A stretch of 64,000 bases of DNA from Streptomyces sp. cg36 (GTDB lineage Bacteria; Actinomycetota; Actinomycetes; Streptomycetales; Streptomycetaceae): positions 1,674,001 through 1,738,000 of the forward strand of contig NZ_CP163520.1 in assembly GCF_041080675.1 (NCBI RefSeq), in the 5' to 3' direction. The notes below the pieces were generated by a model that ran no database searches, was not told the DNA's origin, and saw nothing but the letters and a program-made list of their open reading frames with translations. Below, piece after piece: positions 7,664 to 19,537 of the stretch; within the stretch, counting starts at the first letter, position 1; each line of letters opens with the position of its first letter. The position numbers and the translations under genes are program-made.

Positions 7664-9121
7664 ATGTCGAAGCGCGTGCTTACGACCGAGTCCGGCGCCC
7701 CCGTCGCCGACAACCAGAACTCCGCCACCGCCGGCGTCGGTGGCCCCATCCTCCTCCAGGACCAGCACCTGCTGGAGAAGCTCGCGCGCTTCAACCGTGA
7801 GCGGATCCCGGAGCGCGTGGTCCACGCCCGCGGCTCCGGCGCGTACGGCTACTTCGAGGTGACCGACGACGTCACCGGCTTCACCAAGGCCGACTTCCTC
7901 TCCGCGGTCGGCAAGCGCACCGAGACGTTCATCCGCTTCTCCACGGTGGCGGACTCGCTCGGCGGCGCGGACGCGGTGCGGGACCCGCGCGGCTTCGCGC
8001 TGAAGTTCTACACCGAGGACGGCAACTACGACCTCGTCGGCAACAACACGCCGGTGTTCTTCATCAAGGACCCGATCAAGTTCCCCGACTTCATCCACTC
8101 CCAGAAGCGCGACCCGTTCACGGGCAAGCAGGAGCCGGACAACGTCTGGGACTTCTGGGCGCACGCCCCCGAGGCGACGCACCAGATCACCTGGCTGATG
8201 GGCGACCGCGGCATCCCGGCGTCCTACCGCCACATGAACGGCTACGGCTCGCACACCTACCAGTGGACCAACGCGGCGGGCGAAGCCTTCTTCGTCAAGT
8301 ACCACTTCAAGACCAACCAGGGCATCCGCAGCCTCTCGTCCGACCAGGCCGCCGAGCTCGTCGGCAAGGACGCGAACTCGCACCAGACCGACCTGCTCCA
8401 GGCGATCGAGCGCGGCGTGAACCCGTCCTGGACGCTGTACGTGCAGGTCATGCCGGCCTCCGAGGCGGCCGACTACCGCTTCAACCCCTTCGACCTGACG
8501 AAGGTGTGGCCGCACGCGGACTACCCGCTGCAGCGGGTGGGCCGCCTCGTCCTGGACCGCAACCCCGACAACGTCTTCGCCGAGGTCGAGCAGGCCGCGT
8601 TCTCCCCGAACAACTTCGTTCCGGGCATCGGCCCCTCGCCCGACAAGATGCTCCAGGGCCGCCTCTTCGCCTACGCCGACGCGCACCGCTACCGGCTGGG
8701 CGTCAACCACACCCAGCTCGCGGTGAACGCGCCCAAGGCGACGGTCGCGGACAACTACGGCCGGGACGGCCTGATGGCCACGCGCAACGGCCGCCGCACG
8801 GACAAGAACTACGAGCCCAACTCGTACGCCGGTCCGGCCCAGACGGAGGCGGCGCTCTCCGCCCCGCTGGCGGTCACCGGCTGGACGGGCACCCACGCGG
8901 CCCCGTCCCACGTCAAGGACGACGACTTCTTCCAGGCGGGCGAGCTGTACCGCCTGATGTCCGACGACGAGAAGTCCCGTCTGGTCGCCAACATCGCGGG
9001 CGGCCTGTCCCAGGTGTCCCGCGACGACGTGATCGAGAAGAACCTGGCCCACTTCCACGCCGCGGACGCCGAGTACGGCAAGCGCGTGGAGGAGGCGGTC
9101 CACGCCCTGCGCGAGGACTAG
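7664..9121 (+). CDS. katA: Monofunctional haem catalase (clade of small-subunit catalases)
   Basis: A 485-residue catalase. The distal His is in [17 protein letters not shown], the distal Asn in [17 protein letters not shown], and the proximal haem Tyr in [16 protein letters not shown]. Length and NADPH-region features ([10 protein letters not shown]) fit the small-subunit type. It breaks down H2O2. A palindrome shared with the uricase promoter suggests co-induction, so its job here may be removing uricase-derived peroxide. Ribosome site GGAAGG lies before ATG 7664. Confidence 0.96.
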   Translation: MSKRVLTTESGAPVADNQNSATAGVGGPILLQDQHLLEKLARFNRERIPERVVHARGSGAYGYFEVTDDVTGFTKADFLSAVGKRTETFIRFSTVADSLGGADAVRDPRGFALKFYTEDGNYDLVGNNTPVFFIKDPIKFPDFIHSQKRDPFTGKQEPDNVWDFWAHAPEATHQITWLMGDRGIPASYRHMNGYGSHTYQWTNAAGEAFFVKYHFKTNQGIRSLSSDQAAELVGKDANSHQTDLLQAIERGVNPSWTLYVQVMPASEAADYRFNPFDLTKVWPHADYPLQRVGRLVLDRNPDNVFAEVEQAAFSPNNFVPGIGPSPDKMLQGRLFAYADAHRYRLGVNHTQLAVNAPKATVADNYGRDGLMATRNGRRTDKNYEPNSYAGPAQTEAALSAPLAVTGWTGTHAAPSHVKDDDFFQAGELYRLMSDDEKSRLVANIAGGLSQVSRDDVIEKNLAHFHAADAEYGKRVEEAVHALRED

Positions 9122-9651
9122 TCTCCAGCACCAACTCACAGACCGCGCAGGGGATCTGACGGGAGGTCGGCTCCCCTGCGCAGTCCGGACAACCGGCCCG
9201 GATGAGGGGTGGCCGGTGACTTCGGACGACTCGGTGATCGCGGCGGCGCGTCGATGCCAGTGCGGTGGTCAAGGTCTGCCCCGGCCCCTTCCTGACCTGA
9301 AGGAGGGCCCCCCGGGGCACACCAATCGCCCGCCGCCGCGATCCCGCACCTCCCCCACTCGACTCCGCCCGGCGGTGCGAACGTCCTGTCGCGCCAGCCT
9401 CGCCCCGTCGGGCGGTCACCACTTCGACACCTCGAAGCCCGGGTGCCGGGTTCGGTTTACGGTCCCGAACCGAGCACCCGTCGATCAAGGCCCCGCCTGT
9501 CCTGTCAGGCGGGGCCTTGCTCTGTCCGTACGCCGCTCCGCCCGCACGCTCCGCCCCTACCGCACGAACAGGGCCCCGTCCCCCGATCGAGTGATCGGCG
9601 GACGGGGCCCTGCCGGTGGTACGGGGCCGCTCCTGGTTCAGGGGCGGCCCG
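9122..9651. terminator. Gene-free interval with three hairpins between convergent genes
   Basis: Three inverted repeats are visible. GGGTGCCGGGTTCGG (9441-9455) pairs imperfectly with 9465-9479. AAGGCCCCGCCTG (9487-9499) pairs perfectly with CAGGCGGGGCCTT (9506-9518), the best terminator for the catalase transcript. CAGGGCCCCGTC (9569-9580) pairs with GACGGGGCCCTG (9601-9612), with an inner CGATC/GATCG stem, and probably ends the minus-strand gene at 9652. Nothing coding is apparent in 9122-9440. Confidence 0.75.
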
Positions 9652-9873
9652 TCAGAGGCGGTGCATGCGCGTGTAGGGGCTCGGGATCCGGGCGCGGCGG
9701 GAGCCGAAGTCGACCAGCATGGCGACTCCGTCCTCCACGCCCACGATCCGTCCCAGGCCGAACTGGTCGTGGGAAACCCGGTCGCCCAGGGCGAACGTCT
9801 TGGCCTGCGGGTCGACCGGAGCTTTGAAGGGACTGGTGGGCAGGTGGCGCCTCGGCGCGGACGGCTGCGTCAT
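9652..9873 (-). CDS. Small protein resembling the UvrD/PcrA C-terminal Tudor-like domain
   Basis: A 73-residue protein. The segment FALGDRVSHDQFGLGRIVGV followed by MLVDFGSRRARI resembles the RNA-polymerase-binding Tudor-like tail of UvrD/PcrA helicases ('GDRV.HD.FG.G.V' followed by a 'DFG' strand). Here it stands alone without helicase. The ATG at 9873 is preceded by 'GTAGGACC'. It is downstream of gcl on the same strand, 152 bp away, but with its own start. It may bind RNA polymerase; this is inferred from the domain alone. Confidence 0.6.
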   Translation of the reverse strand: MTQPSAPRRHLPTSPFKAPVDPQAKTFALGDRVSHDQFGLGRIVGVEDGVAMLVDFGSRRARIPSPYTRMHRL

Positions 9874-10025
9874 GGTCCTACCAGTATGCGCCGTAGACGC
9901 CTGTCCCACCGGCCTCCACTCGTCTCGGATTCGACACGATTGGACCGGGCGCTCGAACGGGTGAACGGCAACGGCTCCGGTGCCACCCCCCACGGGTGGC
10001 GCCGGAGCCGTCGGCCCTGCGGACG

Positions 10026-11807
<1,782 letters not shown>

Positions 11808-11866
11808 GGAGTGCTCCTGCTTCGGCCTGGCGGATCGGGCTCTGTCGCGCCACCTGAGAGCCTTGA

Positions 11867-11902
11867 TTCCGTAATGCGGAAGTTTAGTTCTACTATATGG
11901 AA
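11867..11902. promoter_or_regulatory. Tandem 15-bp operators before gcl
   Basis: TTCCGTAATGCGGAA (11867-11881) and a weaker TTCTACTATATGGAA (11888-11902) start 21 bp apart, the same spacing as at hyi (5555-5590). The AT-rich weak copy probably overlaps the gcl promoter on the minus strand. Two sites exactly two helical turns apart suit a tetrameric or paired-dimer repressor. Confidence 0.7.
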
Positions 11903-11977
11903 GAAACATAAGGGGCGTGCGCAGGCGCGTCAAGGGATCGCCCAAGTGGCCTCCCGCGCGGGCCGGGGTGGGGGACG

Positions 11978-12904
11978 ATGGGGGCCACGGGCGGCGAGCG
12001 CGGGGTGGGCGGTATGAGCGGCGACAGCGGCATCGGCGGAACCGACAAGTACGGACACGGCGGACCGGACCGCTCCGGCGGGCCCGGGGAGTACGGCGGG
12101 AGCGGACGCCCCGCGGCCTTCGGCCCGGCCGGGTACACCGGCGCCTTCGACCGGCCCGCGCGCCCCGGCGCGCCCGGCCGGGTCGGGGGCGTCAGCGGGC
12201 GCCCGCGCGAGAGCGTCCCCGTGCGCTGCCCCTCCTGCCGGCGCGAGCACCGCTACAGCCCGCCCGCCTACCCCTGCCCCTGCGGCTCCCCGCTCGCGCC
12301 GCCGCTCCGCTCCGGGGCCGCGCCCGAGCCGATCACCCACCGCACCTGGCGCGAGGACTGGGTGGTGGTGCGCTGCGAGGCGTGCGGACGGCAGGACCAG
12401 TGGCCGCAGCCGGAGCTGGGCTGCTCGTGCGGCACGGTGCTGCGGATCCCGGTGCGGCCGGTCAGCTCGGCGCCCGCCCCGCTGCCCGCCCACATCCCGG
12501 TGCCGCCGACGGCCGCCCCGCCGCGGCCCGCGTTCCACCCGGTGACCATCCGCACCGCACGGGACGCGGTGACGGCCGCCGCGCTCTACCTCAAGTGGCT
12601 CGGCTTCCGGGACGTGCTCCAGTCCGAGACGCGCCCCGTCGCCGGGATCGACCTGCGCGGGCCCGGACTGGTCGCCCAGGTCGACCCGAGCACCCGCCCC
12701 GCCTCGCTGCGCGCGGTGGAGTGCCTGTGGCTGAACGGGCTCAGCGGCTCGGCCACCGGCGTCTACTTCTCGCTCGCCGGATACACCAAGGAGGCCCGTG
12801 CGCGCGCCGACGAGCTGGGCGTCCCGCTCTTCGTGATGGACCTGACGGGCACCCCGCAGCCGGTGAACGACGCGGCGGACGAGCTGATCGTCGGCGGCCC
12901 CTGA
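11978..12904 (+). CDS. Zinc-ribbon protein with a degenerate Mrr-type nuclease fold
   Basis: About 308 residues. A Gly-rich, disordered N-terminus (1-75) is followed by two zinc-ribbon-like clusters ([10 protein letters not shown]...YPCPCG and [10 protein letters not shown]...LGCSCG). The C-terminal 110 residues read as an Mrr_cat fold: [15 protein letters not shown], then [28 protein letters not shown], which matches the 'FT..A..lA...g..Lid' tail of Mrr proteins. The usual Q-C-K catalytic strand reads Q-V-D, so nuclease activity is doubtful. Start is uncertain: ATG 12014 is an alternative. Function unknown. Confidence 0.65.
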   Translation: MGATGGERGVGGMSGDSGIGGTDKYGHGGPDRSGGPGEYGGSGRPAAFGPAGYTGAFDRPARPGAPGRVGGVSGRPRESVPVRCPSCRREHRYSPPAYPCPCGSPLAPPLRSGAAPEPITHRTWREDWVVVRCEACGRQDQWPQPELGCSCGTVLRIPVRPVSSAPAPLPAHIPVPPTAAPPRPAFHPVTIRTARDAVTAAALYLKWLGFRDVLQSETRPVAGIDLRGPGLVAQVDPSTRPASLRAVECLWLNGLSGSATGVYFSLAGYTKEARARADELGVPLFVMDLTGTPQPVNDAADELIVGGP

Positions 12905-13020
12905 GCCACCGACCCGCCGCCGAACCTCAAATCGAGCTCTGAACAAGGCAGTTGCCCGATTCGCCCCGACCCGCAACGGGGAGACCCCCGGCAGGGGACC
13001 CTCGGGGGAGGCGGACGGGC

Positions 13021-14046
13021 ATGTGGTGGTTCATCGGGGCGGCGGGCGTCCAACTGATCGTCGCGGCGGCTCTGCTGCGCCCGCCCCCGGCCCGCCGCCA
13101 CGCGCTGGACCCGGTCGCCGCGGCCTGTGTACGGGGCGGGCCCCGGGCGGCCCTGACCGTCGCGCTCGTCGGGCTGCACCTGAGCGGCGCGGTCGAGGCG
13201 GGCGCCCCGGGCACCGTACGGCTGCGCGAGACGCCCGACCGGCCGCCGTGCCCCCTCCAGCGGGCGGCGGCCCTCTCGCTCCAGCGCCCGCTCGGGGTGC
13301 GTCCGCTGCTGGCCCGGCCCCGGGTGCGCCAGGCCGTGGACAATCTGGTGGACGGGCTCGCCGCGGACGGCGTGCTGCGCCGCCCCCGGCGCTGGAAGGC
13401 CGCGCAGCCGCTGCTCGCGGGGGTGCCGCTCACCCTGGTGGTGGGCGTCCCGGTCAGCCCGCCGACCGCCCCGCAGCTCGTGCCGGTCGCCGCGCTGCTC
13501 CTGGCGGCGACCGCGCTGTTCTGCCTGCCCCGGCGCACCCGGGCCGGGCACCGGCTGCTGGCCGGGCTGCGCGCGGCGCATCCGCTGCCGATGACCCGGC
13601 CCCGGCCGCCGGACGACGAGATCCTGCTGCTCACGGCGGTGCACGGGGACCGCGCCCTGACGATGCTGCTGCCCCGGTTCGCCGCGGCGGCCGGGCTCCT
13701 GGCCCGGGGCGGCGCCGGGACCGCCGGACCCCCGCACCTCGCGACGGCCCCGCTCCTTGCGCCCGCCCCGCTCCCCTCGACGCCCCCGCCGCGCCCGGCG
13801 GCTCCACTCCCCCCGGCCGCTCGGGTGGATCCGGCCGCCCCGGTGGCCCCGCTGCCCCCGGCCGCTCCGACGGGCCGGGGGCTCGGCGTGGCGGGCGGTC
13901 TGACCCGCAACCCGGCCGGGTCGACGGCCAAGTCCGCGGCCGGGGCGGCAGCGAGGCCGGCGGCCAAGTCGACGGCCGGGGCGGGACCCCGCGGCGCTAC
14001 TCCCCGTACCCCTCCCGCAGCTCCACCTTCCGCACCTTGCCGCTGA
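13021..14046 (+). CDS. TIGR04222-type membrane protein
   Basis: A 341-residue protein of the actinobacterial TIGR04222 type. It starts [19 protein letters not shown] (one membrane segment), has a cytoplasmic middle ([38 protein letters not shown]), then two further hydrophobic segments near 150-190, and a Pro/Ala-rich tail. GGGGAGG lies upstream of ATG 13021. The last 50 bp overlap the end of the convergent acyl-CoA synthetase gene, so the low-complexity tail may be poorly constrained. Function unknown. Confidence 0.7.
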   Translation: MWWFIGAAGVQLIVAAALLRPPPARRHALDPVAAACVRGGPRAALTVALVGLHLSGAVEAGAPGTVRLRETPDRPPCPLQRAAALSLQRPLGVRPLLARPRVRQAVDNLVDGLAADGVLRRPRRWKAAQPLLAGVPLTLVVGVPVSPPTAPQLVPVAALLLAATALFCLPRRTRAGHRLLAGLRAAHPLPMTRPRPPDDEILLLTAVHGDRALTMLLPRFAAAAGLLARGGAGTAGPPHLATAPLLAPAPLPSTPPPRPAAPLPPAARVDPAAPVAPLPPAAPTGRGLGVAGGLTRNPAGSTAKSAAGAAARPAAKSTAGAGPRGATPRTPPAAPPSAPCR

Positions 14047-15604
14047 CCGTCATCGGGAAGTCGGCCAGGATCCGCAGGCGCCTCGGGACCTTGTAGTGGG
14101 CGAGGCGGTCGCGGCAGAACGCGGTGAGGTCGTCGAGCGTGGGCGGGTCGGCCGGGTCGCGCGGGATGACGCAGGCCAGGACCTCCTCGCCGTACCGCTC
14201 GTCGGGCACGCCGACCACCTGGACGTCGGCGATCTTCGGGTGGGTGTGGAGGAACTCCTCGATCTCGCGCGGGTAGACGTTCTCACCGCCCCGGATGATC
14301 ATGTCCTTGCTCCGGCCGACGATCTGTACGTACCCGTCCTCGCGCAGCACCGCCAGATCGCCCGTGTGCATCCAGCGGCCCGCGTCGATCGCCTCGGCGG
14401 TGCGCTCGGGCTCGCCCCAGTAGCCGAGCATCACGCTGTAGCCCCGGGTGCACAGCTCGCCCGCCTCGCCGCGCGGCAGGGTGACGCCGGTGGCCGGGTC
14501 GATCACCTTCACCTCCACGTGCGGCATCACCCGCCCCACCGTTCCCGTGCGGCGCTCCAGGTCGTCGTCGCGGCGGGTCTGGGTGGAGACCGGCGAGGTC
14601 TCGGTCATGCCGTAGCAGATGGACACCTCGGCCATGTTCATCTCGGCGACGACCCGCTTCATCACCTCCACCGGGCACGGCGATCCGGCCATGATCCCGG
14701 TCCGCAGCGAGGAGAGGTCGTAGGCGGAGAAGTCCGGCAGGTCGAGCTCGGCGATGAACATCGTGGGCACCCCGTACAGCGAGGTGCAGCGCTCCGACTC
14801 CACCGCCCGCAGCGTCGCCGCCGGATCGAACGAGGGCGCCGGGATCACCACGCACGCGCCGTGCGAGGTGGCCGCCAGGTTGCCCATGACCATGCCGAAG
14901 CAGTGGTAGAAGGGCACCGGGACGCAGATCCGGTCCCGCTCGGTGTAGCCGAGCAACTCCCCCACGAAATAACCGTTGTTGAGGATGTTGTGGTGCGAGA
15001 GCGTGGCACCCTTGGGGAAGCCGGTGGTGCCCGAGGTGTACTGGATGTTGACCGGGTCGTCGCAGGACAGCCCGGCCGCGGCCACCGCGAGCTCCTCCGG
15101 CCCCACCGCCCCGCCCGCCGCCACCAGCGCGTCCCAGGACGGGTCCCCGATGTAGTGCACCGCCCGCAGCCCCGGGCAGTCGCCGCGGACCTGCTCCACC
15201 AGCGCCCGGTAGTCGCTGCCGCGGTGCCCCGGCGAGGCCACCAGCAGCGAGATCCCGGCCTGCTCCAGGACGTACGCGAGTTCGTGCGCCCGGTAGGCGG
15301 GGTTGATGTTGACCATGATCGCGCCGATCCGGGCGGTCGCGTACTGCACCAGCACCCACTCCGGGCAGTTCACCGCCCAGATGCCGACGCGGTCGCCCTT
15401 GCCGACCCCGCTGCCGAGCAGACCGCGCGCCAGCTCGTCGACGGCCGCGCCGAACTCCGTGTACGTCCAGCGCCGCCCCGACTCCAGGTCGACCAGCACC
15501 TCGCGGTCCGGGTGGGCGGCGATCGCCCGGTCCAGGTCGCGGCCGATGGTGTCGCCGAGCAGCGGCGTCGCGCCGGTGCCGTGCGTGTACGAGAGGTCCG
15601 TCAC
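13997..15604 (-). CDS. Fatty-acyl-CoA synthetase (AMP-binding)
   Basis: A 535-residue ANL-superfamily ligase. Motifs: ATP-binding [30 protein letters not shown], the hinge [33 protein letters not shown], and the catalytic Lys in the final [13 protein letters not shown]. The pattern fits FadD-type medium/long-chain acyl-CoA synthetases. Its GTG start overlaps the stop of the preceding synthetase gene by 4 bp (15601-15604), so the two paralogues are co-translated. Together they probably activate fatty acids for beta-oxidation; chain length is not deducible. Confidence 0.88.
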   Translation of the reverse strand: MTDLSYTHGTGATPLLGDTIGRDLDRAIAAHPDREVLVDLESGRRWTYTEFGAAVDELARGLLGSGVGKGDRVGIWAVNCPEWVLVQYATARIGAIMVNINPAYRAHELAYVLEQAGISLLVASPGHRGSDYRALVEQVRGDCPGLRAVHYIGDPSWDALVAAGGAVGPEELAVAAAGLSCDDPVNIQYTSGTTGFPKGATLSHHNILNNGYFVGELLGYTERDRICVPVPFYHCFGMVMGNLAATSHGACVVIPAPSFDPAATLRAVESERCTSLYGVPTMFIAELDLPDFSAYDLSSLRTGIMAGSPCPVEVMKRVVAEMNMAEVSICYGMTETSPVSTQTRRDDDLERRTGTVGRVMPHVEVKVIDPATGVTLPRGEAGELCTRGYSVMLGYWGEPERTAEAIDAGRWMHTGDLAVLREDGYVQIVGRSKDMIIRGGENVYPREIEEFLHTHPKIADVQVVGVPDERYGEEVLACVIPRDPADPPTLDDLTAFCRDRLAHYKVPRRLRILADFPMTVSGKVRKVELREGYGE

Positions 15605-17277
15605 CGCAGGTCCCCCTCGTCGTACTCGGCCGCGGAGCCCGCCGCCGTCGCCTCGCGCAGCTCGATGCGGCGGATCTTCCCGGAGACCGTCTTGGGCAGC
15701 TCGCCGAACTCGATCCGGCGGATCCGCTTGTACGGGGCGAGGACCGCGCGCGAGTGCTCGAACAGCACCTTGGCGGTGTCCGGGCCTGGCTCCCAGCCCG
15801 CCGCGAGCACGATGTACGCCTTCGGCACGGCCAGCCGCAGCGGATCCGGCGCCGGGACGACGGCCGCCTCGGCCACCGCCTCGTGCTCCAGCAGCGCGCT
15901 CTCCAGCTCGAACGGGGAGATCTTGTAGTCGGACGCCTTGAAGACGTCGTCGGCGCGGCCGACGTAGGTGATGTAGCCGTCCTCGTCGCGGGAGCCGATG
16001 TCGCCGGTGCGGTAGTAGCCGCCGGCCATCGCCTCGGCGGTGCGCTCCGGGTCGCCGTGGTAGCCGGTCATCAGGCCGACCGGGCGGGCCGAGAGGTCCA
16101 GGGCGATCTCGCCCTCGCTCGCGCCGGGCTCGCCGGTCACCGGGTCCAGGAGCTCCACGCGGTAGCCGGGGCTCGGGCGGCCCATCGACCCCGTCTTGAG
16201 CAACTGGCCTGGCGTGTTGGCGACTTGGACGGCCGTCTCGGTCTGCCCGAAGCCGTCCCGGATCACCCGGCCCCACTGGCGCCGGACCGTCTCGATGACC
16301 TCCGGGTTGAGCGGTTCGCCGGCCGCCACCACCTCGCGGGGCGGGGTCTTGAGGGCGCTCAGGTCCGCCTGGATCAGCATCCGCCACACCGTGGGCGGCG
16401 CGCAGAAGCTGGTCACGCCCGCCGCGTCCATCGCCGCCATCAGCCGGGCCGCGTCGAAGCGCGTGTAGTTGTAGAGGAAGACGGTGGCCTCGGCGTTCCA
16501 CGGCGCGAACAGGTTCGACCAGGCGTGCTTGGCCCAGCCGGGCGAGGAGATGTTCAGGTGTACGTCGCCGGGCTTCAGCCCGATCCAGTACATGGTCGCC
16601 AAGTGCCCGACCGGGTACGACACATGGGTGTGCTCCACCAGTTTGGGCCGGGCCGTCGTGCCCGAGGTGAAGTAGAGCATCAGCGGATCGTCGGCCAGGG
16701 TCTCCCCGTCCGGCTCGAACCCGGCCCGCGCCTCCAGCGCCTGCGCGAAGTCCAGCCACCCGGGGACGGGCGCGCCGACGGCGATCCGCGTGTACTCCCC
16801 GGGCACCTCGGCGAACTTGCCGGTGTCCTCGGCCCGTACGATCACGTGCCGGGCCCGGCCGCGCTCGATCCGGTCGCGCAGGTCGAGGGGCCCGAGCAGC
16901 GGGGTCGCCGGGATGACGACCGCCCGCAGCTTCATCGCCGCGAGCGCGGTCATCCACAGCTCGCGCTGGTTGCCGAGCATGACGACGACCCGGTCCCCGG
17001 CGCGTACCCCCTGGTCCCGCAGCCAGTTGGCGACGCGGTCGGAGTACGCGGACATCTCGGCGTAGGAGATCCGGACCTCGGCGCCGTCCTCCTCGACGAT
17101 GTGCAGCGCGGCGGCGTCATTGCCCTCGGCGATGACGTCGAACCAGTCGAGCGCCCAGTTGAACCGCTCGGGGCGCGGCCAGCTGAAGCCGCGGGAGGCC
17201 GTCGCGTAGTCCTCCCGGTGCTCCAGCAGGAAATCCCGTGCGGAGCGGAACTCCCGCGTGGCGCCGTGTGCTTCCAT
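15601..17277 (-). CDS. Medium-chain acyl-CoA synthetase-like (AMP-binding)
   Basis: A 558-residue ANL ligase of the AcsM/medium-chain type. It has [67 protein letters not shown] and the C-terminal Lys in [14 protein letters not shown]. The [15 protein letters not shown] opening is typical. ATG 17277 follows GAGGAGGG, which rejects the longer frame. First gene of the two-synthetase operon. Confidence 0.87.
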   Translation of the reverse strand: MEAHGATREFRSARDFLLEHREDYATASRGFSWPRPERFNWALDWFDVIAEGNDAAALHIVEEDGAEVRISYAEMSAYSDRVANWLRDQGVRAGDRVVVMLGNQRELWMTALAAMKLRAVVIPATPLLGPLDLRDRIERGRARHVIVRAEDTGKFAEVPGEYTRIAVGAPVPGWLDFAQALEARAGFEPDGETLADDPLMLYFTSGTTARPKLVEHTHVSYPVGHLATMYWIGLKPGDVHLNISSPGWAKHAWSNLFAPWNAEATVFLYNYTRFDAARLMAAMDAAGVTSFCAPPTVWRMLIQADLSALKTPPREVVAAGEPLNPEVIETVRRQWGRVIRDGFGQTETAVQVANTPGQLLKTGSMGRPSPGYRVELLDPVTGEPGASEGEIALDLSARPVGLMTGYHGDPERTAEAMAGGYYRTGDIGSRDEDGYITYVGRADDVFKASDYKISPFELESALLEHEAVAEAAVVPAPDPLRLAVPKAYIVLAAGWEPGPDTAKVLFEHSRAVLAPYKRIRRIEFGELPKTVSGKIRRIELREATAAGSAAEYDEGDLR

Positions 17278-17444
17278 GTGCCCTCCTCGTTGCCTGGCCA
17301 CTCTCTACCATCCGGTACTCCGTGACCAGGCATCTTTACCCTCGGACGGGGGTGCGGGGGAAGCCTCTCCGGCCGAAACCCCCCGCTCCCCGTCACCCCG
17401 AGGTCCGGGCCGGTGGCACGCGGCGCGCCCGCCCCCGGCGGGCC

Positions 17445-17627
17445 TCACTTGTCCGCGGTGAGCTTCCCGGCGGCGCCCCAGCTGTCGGTGGGCACCTCGT
17501 GGATCCAGACCTGTACGGTCTCGGCCGGGATCCGGTACGCGTCCACGAACGCGTCGGTGACCCGCTTCACGAGCTCCCGCTTGAGCGCGACATCGCGCGG
17601 ACCCTGCTGGATGGTGACGATCGGCAT
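17445..17627 (-). CDS. 4-oxalocrotonate tautomerase-family protein
   Basis: A 60-residue tautomerase with the catalytic Pro directly after Met (MPIVTIQQGPR). The rest, RELVKRVTDAFVDAYRIPAETVQVWIHEV, follows the 4-OT beta-alpha-beta fold. ATG 17627 rather than the upstream frame is chosen because Pro-1 must become N-terminal; GGGGAG precedes it. Substrate unknown. It lies between the acyl-CoA synthetase operon and the LysR gene. Confidence 0.88.
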   Translation of the reverse strand: MPIVTIQQGPRDVALKRELVKRVTDAFVDAYRIPAETVQVWIHEVPTDSWGAAGKLTADK

Positions 17628-17851
17628 GACGGTCAACTCCCCTGTCCCCGGCGGCTTCCCGGCTCTTCCGGGCCGCTCACCGGCATGACCTCAGTCCATA
17701 CCGCCGACGGGCGCCGACCAAGGGCCGGACGGCGACCACAGCGATCAGTTTTCGTGATCGACGCAGGTCGGAGTGGGTTCGACCGAGGTTCCGGGGTGGG
17801 ATTCCGGGGCGGGTCTCCTAGGCGGGCCACGGTGTAGGTCCGCACAACCGG

Positions 17852-18718
17852 TCAGGAGGCGCCGCACGCCCGCAGCAGGAGCTCCAGCCCCGTCGACGGC
17901 GCCCCGCCGCGCACCGCGAGACCGGTCGACAGCGCGAGACCCGGCGCGCGGAACGGGCGGAAGGCGATCCGGGGGCTGTGCAGCACGCGCGCGTGGGACG
18001 CGTACACCACCGTCCACAGCGGCCGGGAGCCCGCGCCGATGGTCGCCAGCGTGTCCTGGAGGGAGCCGCTCACCGGGCCCGGCAATGGCTCGAAACCGAC
18101 GCTGTGACAGGCGCCGACGACCAGGTCCACCAGGGCCGGGTGGTTGCGCCGGGCCGTGATGCACAGCCCCAGGTCACGCAGGTCGCCGACGGCGATGTCC
18201 GCCGCCCCGGCCAGCGGGTGCGCCGCCGGGACGGCCGCGACCAACGGCTCCTCCCACAGCGGCTCGATCCGCAGCCCCGCCACCGGGGCGAGCGAGCGGA
18301 CGAAGGCCGCGTCCAGACGGCCGTCGGCGACCTGTTCGAGGCGGCCCTCGGCAGCCGCCGACACCAGCTCGACCGGGGTGTCCGGGGCGAGCTCGGCGAA
18401 CCGCGCCAGCACCCGGTCGAGGTGGGCGCCCAGACCCGTACTGGTGCCGAGCCGCAGCGCCGAGGGGCCGCGCACGGCCAGCCGGGCCCGGTCGGCCGCC
18501 GCCAGCACCGCCCGCCCCTCGGGCAGCAGCCGCTCCCCGGCGCCGGTCAGCCGGACGTGCCGCGATGACCGGTCGAACAGATCCGCGCCCACCTCGCGCT
18601 CCAGCCGCCGCACCTGCTGGCTGACCGCCGACTGGACGATGTGCAGCCGCTCGGCGGCCCGCCCGAAGTGCAGTTCCTCGGCGACGGTCACGAAGTAGCT
18701 GAGCTGGCGCAGTTCCAT
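17852..18718 (-). CDS. LysR-family transcriptional regulator
   Basis: A 288-residue LysR protein. The N-terminal winged HTH (MELRQLSYFVTVAEELHFGRA, LHIVQSAVSQQVRRLEREVG) is followed by a substrate-binding domain (LRLGTSTGLGAHLDRVLARF). The start at 18718 fits the universal 'MELRQLxYF' opening. It points the same way as the tautomerase 225 bp downstream. Target genes cannot be told from the sequence. Confidence 0.92.
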   Translation of the reverse strand: MELRQLSYFVTVAEELHFGRAAERLHIVQSAVSQQVRRLEREVGADLFDRSSRHVRLTGAGERLLPEGRAVLAAADRARLAVRGPSALRLGTSTGLGAHLDRVLARFAELAPDTPVELVSAAAEGRLEQVADGRLDAAFVRSLAPVAGLRIEPLWEEPLVAAVPAAHPLAGAADIAVGDLRDLGLCITARRNHPALVDLVVGACHSVGFEPLPGPVSGSLQDTLATIGAGSRPLWTVVYASHARVLHSPRIAFRPFRAPGLALSTGLAVRGGAPSTGLELLLRACGAS

Positions 18719-19072
18719 GCGGCGACTGTAGCCAGCGGCCCGCGCCCGCCCGCGGGGTGCCGCCGCTCGGCAGCGGGGCCGGATCCCCGGCCATGAGCGG
18801 CCCGGCACCCGCCCTCGGGGTGCGCCGCACGACAGCGGCGCCGCGTTCCCCGGCGGCCCCCGCGCCTGCCCCCCGGGGGCGCTGAGAGACCGTCCGCCTG
18901 CCCCCGGGGGCGCGCTAGAAGACCGTCAAGGACGGGCGGACCCGGGTCAACAGCGCGTCAGGACGGGACGCCCGGTCCGGCGCGCGGGCATAACGTCGAA
19001 GCGTCGCCCGCAGCGGCGTCACCCAGGACGGCCCGGCCGCGACGGCCGGGCCCCCCATCGGAGGGCACCACC
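18719..19072. other. Gene-free divergent interval
   Basis: About 350 bp between divergent LysR and SAV_915-type genes. Very GC-rich. No convincing promoter, hairpin or small gene was found; it must hold the promoters of both flanking genes. Confidence 0.5.
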
Positions 19073-19537
19073 ATGGACATTCTCACCGTCGACGACGCGG
19101 ACCCCGACGAACGCCGCCCGGCAGGGCCCCTGTACGTGCCGGTTCGGCTCGGCTCTGCCGGAGGACAGCAGCTGCGCTTCGTGCGCACCCCGCTGGGCGT
19201 ACGGTCCGCCGTCGGCTTCACCAGCGCCGCCCGGCTGCACGCGGTGCTCGGGGCCGGCCAGTGCTGGATCAGGCTCGCCGAGCCCGCCCTGCGCGCCCTC
19301 GCCGCACCGCTCGGCGTGACCACGCTGACGCTCGACCCCCAGCTGATGGCCCCGGCCCCGTCGGGGGCCCGCCGGACACCGGCCGCGCACCCGTGCGCCC
19401 GCCGGTCGGCGCCGCCGGAGCCGCTGCCCGCCGCGCCCGAGCCGGAGCCGGTGCCCGCGCTCGCCCCCGTGCACCGGGCCGCCAGGCTCACGGCCGTCCC
19501 CGCGCTCGTCGACCACCGCGGAGGTTTCCCCGTATGA
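19073..19537 (+). CDS. SAV_915/SseB-like protein
   Basis: A 154-residue protein. The first 90 residues (YVPVRLGSAGGQQLRFVRTP, FTSAARLHAVLG, WIRLAEPALRALAAPLGV) have the SseB-like pattern seen in streptomycete SAV_915-type proteins. The rest is a Pro/Ala/Arg-rich tail. Its TGA overlaps the ATG of the downstream decarboxylase (ATGA, 19534-19537), so the two are translationally coupled. Function unknown; coupling suggests a partner role. Confidence 0.65.
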   Translation: MDILTVDDADPDERRPAGPLYVPVRLGSAGGQQLRFVRTPLGVRSAVGFTSAARLHAVLGAGQCWIRLAEPALRALAAPLGVTTLTLDPQLMAPAPSGARRTPAAHPCARRSAPPEPLPAAPEPEPVPALAPVHRAARLTAVPALVDHRGGFPV

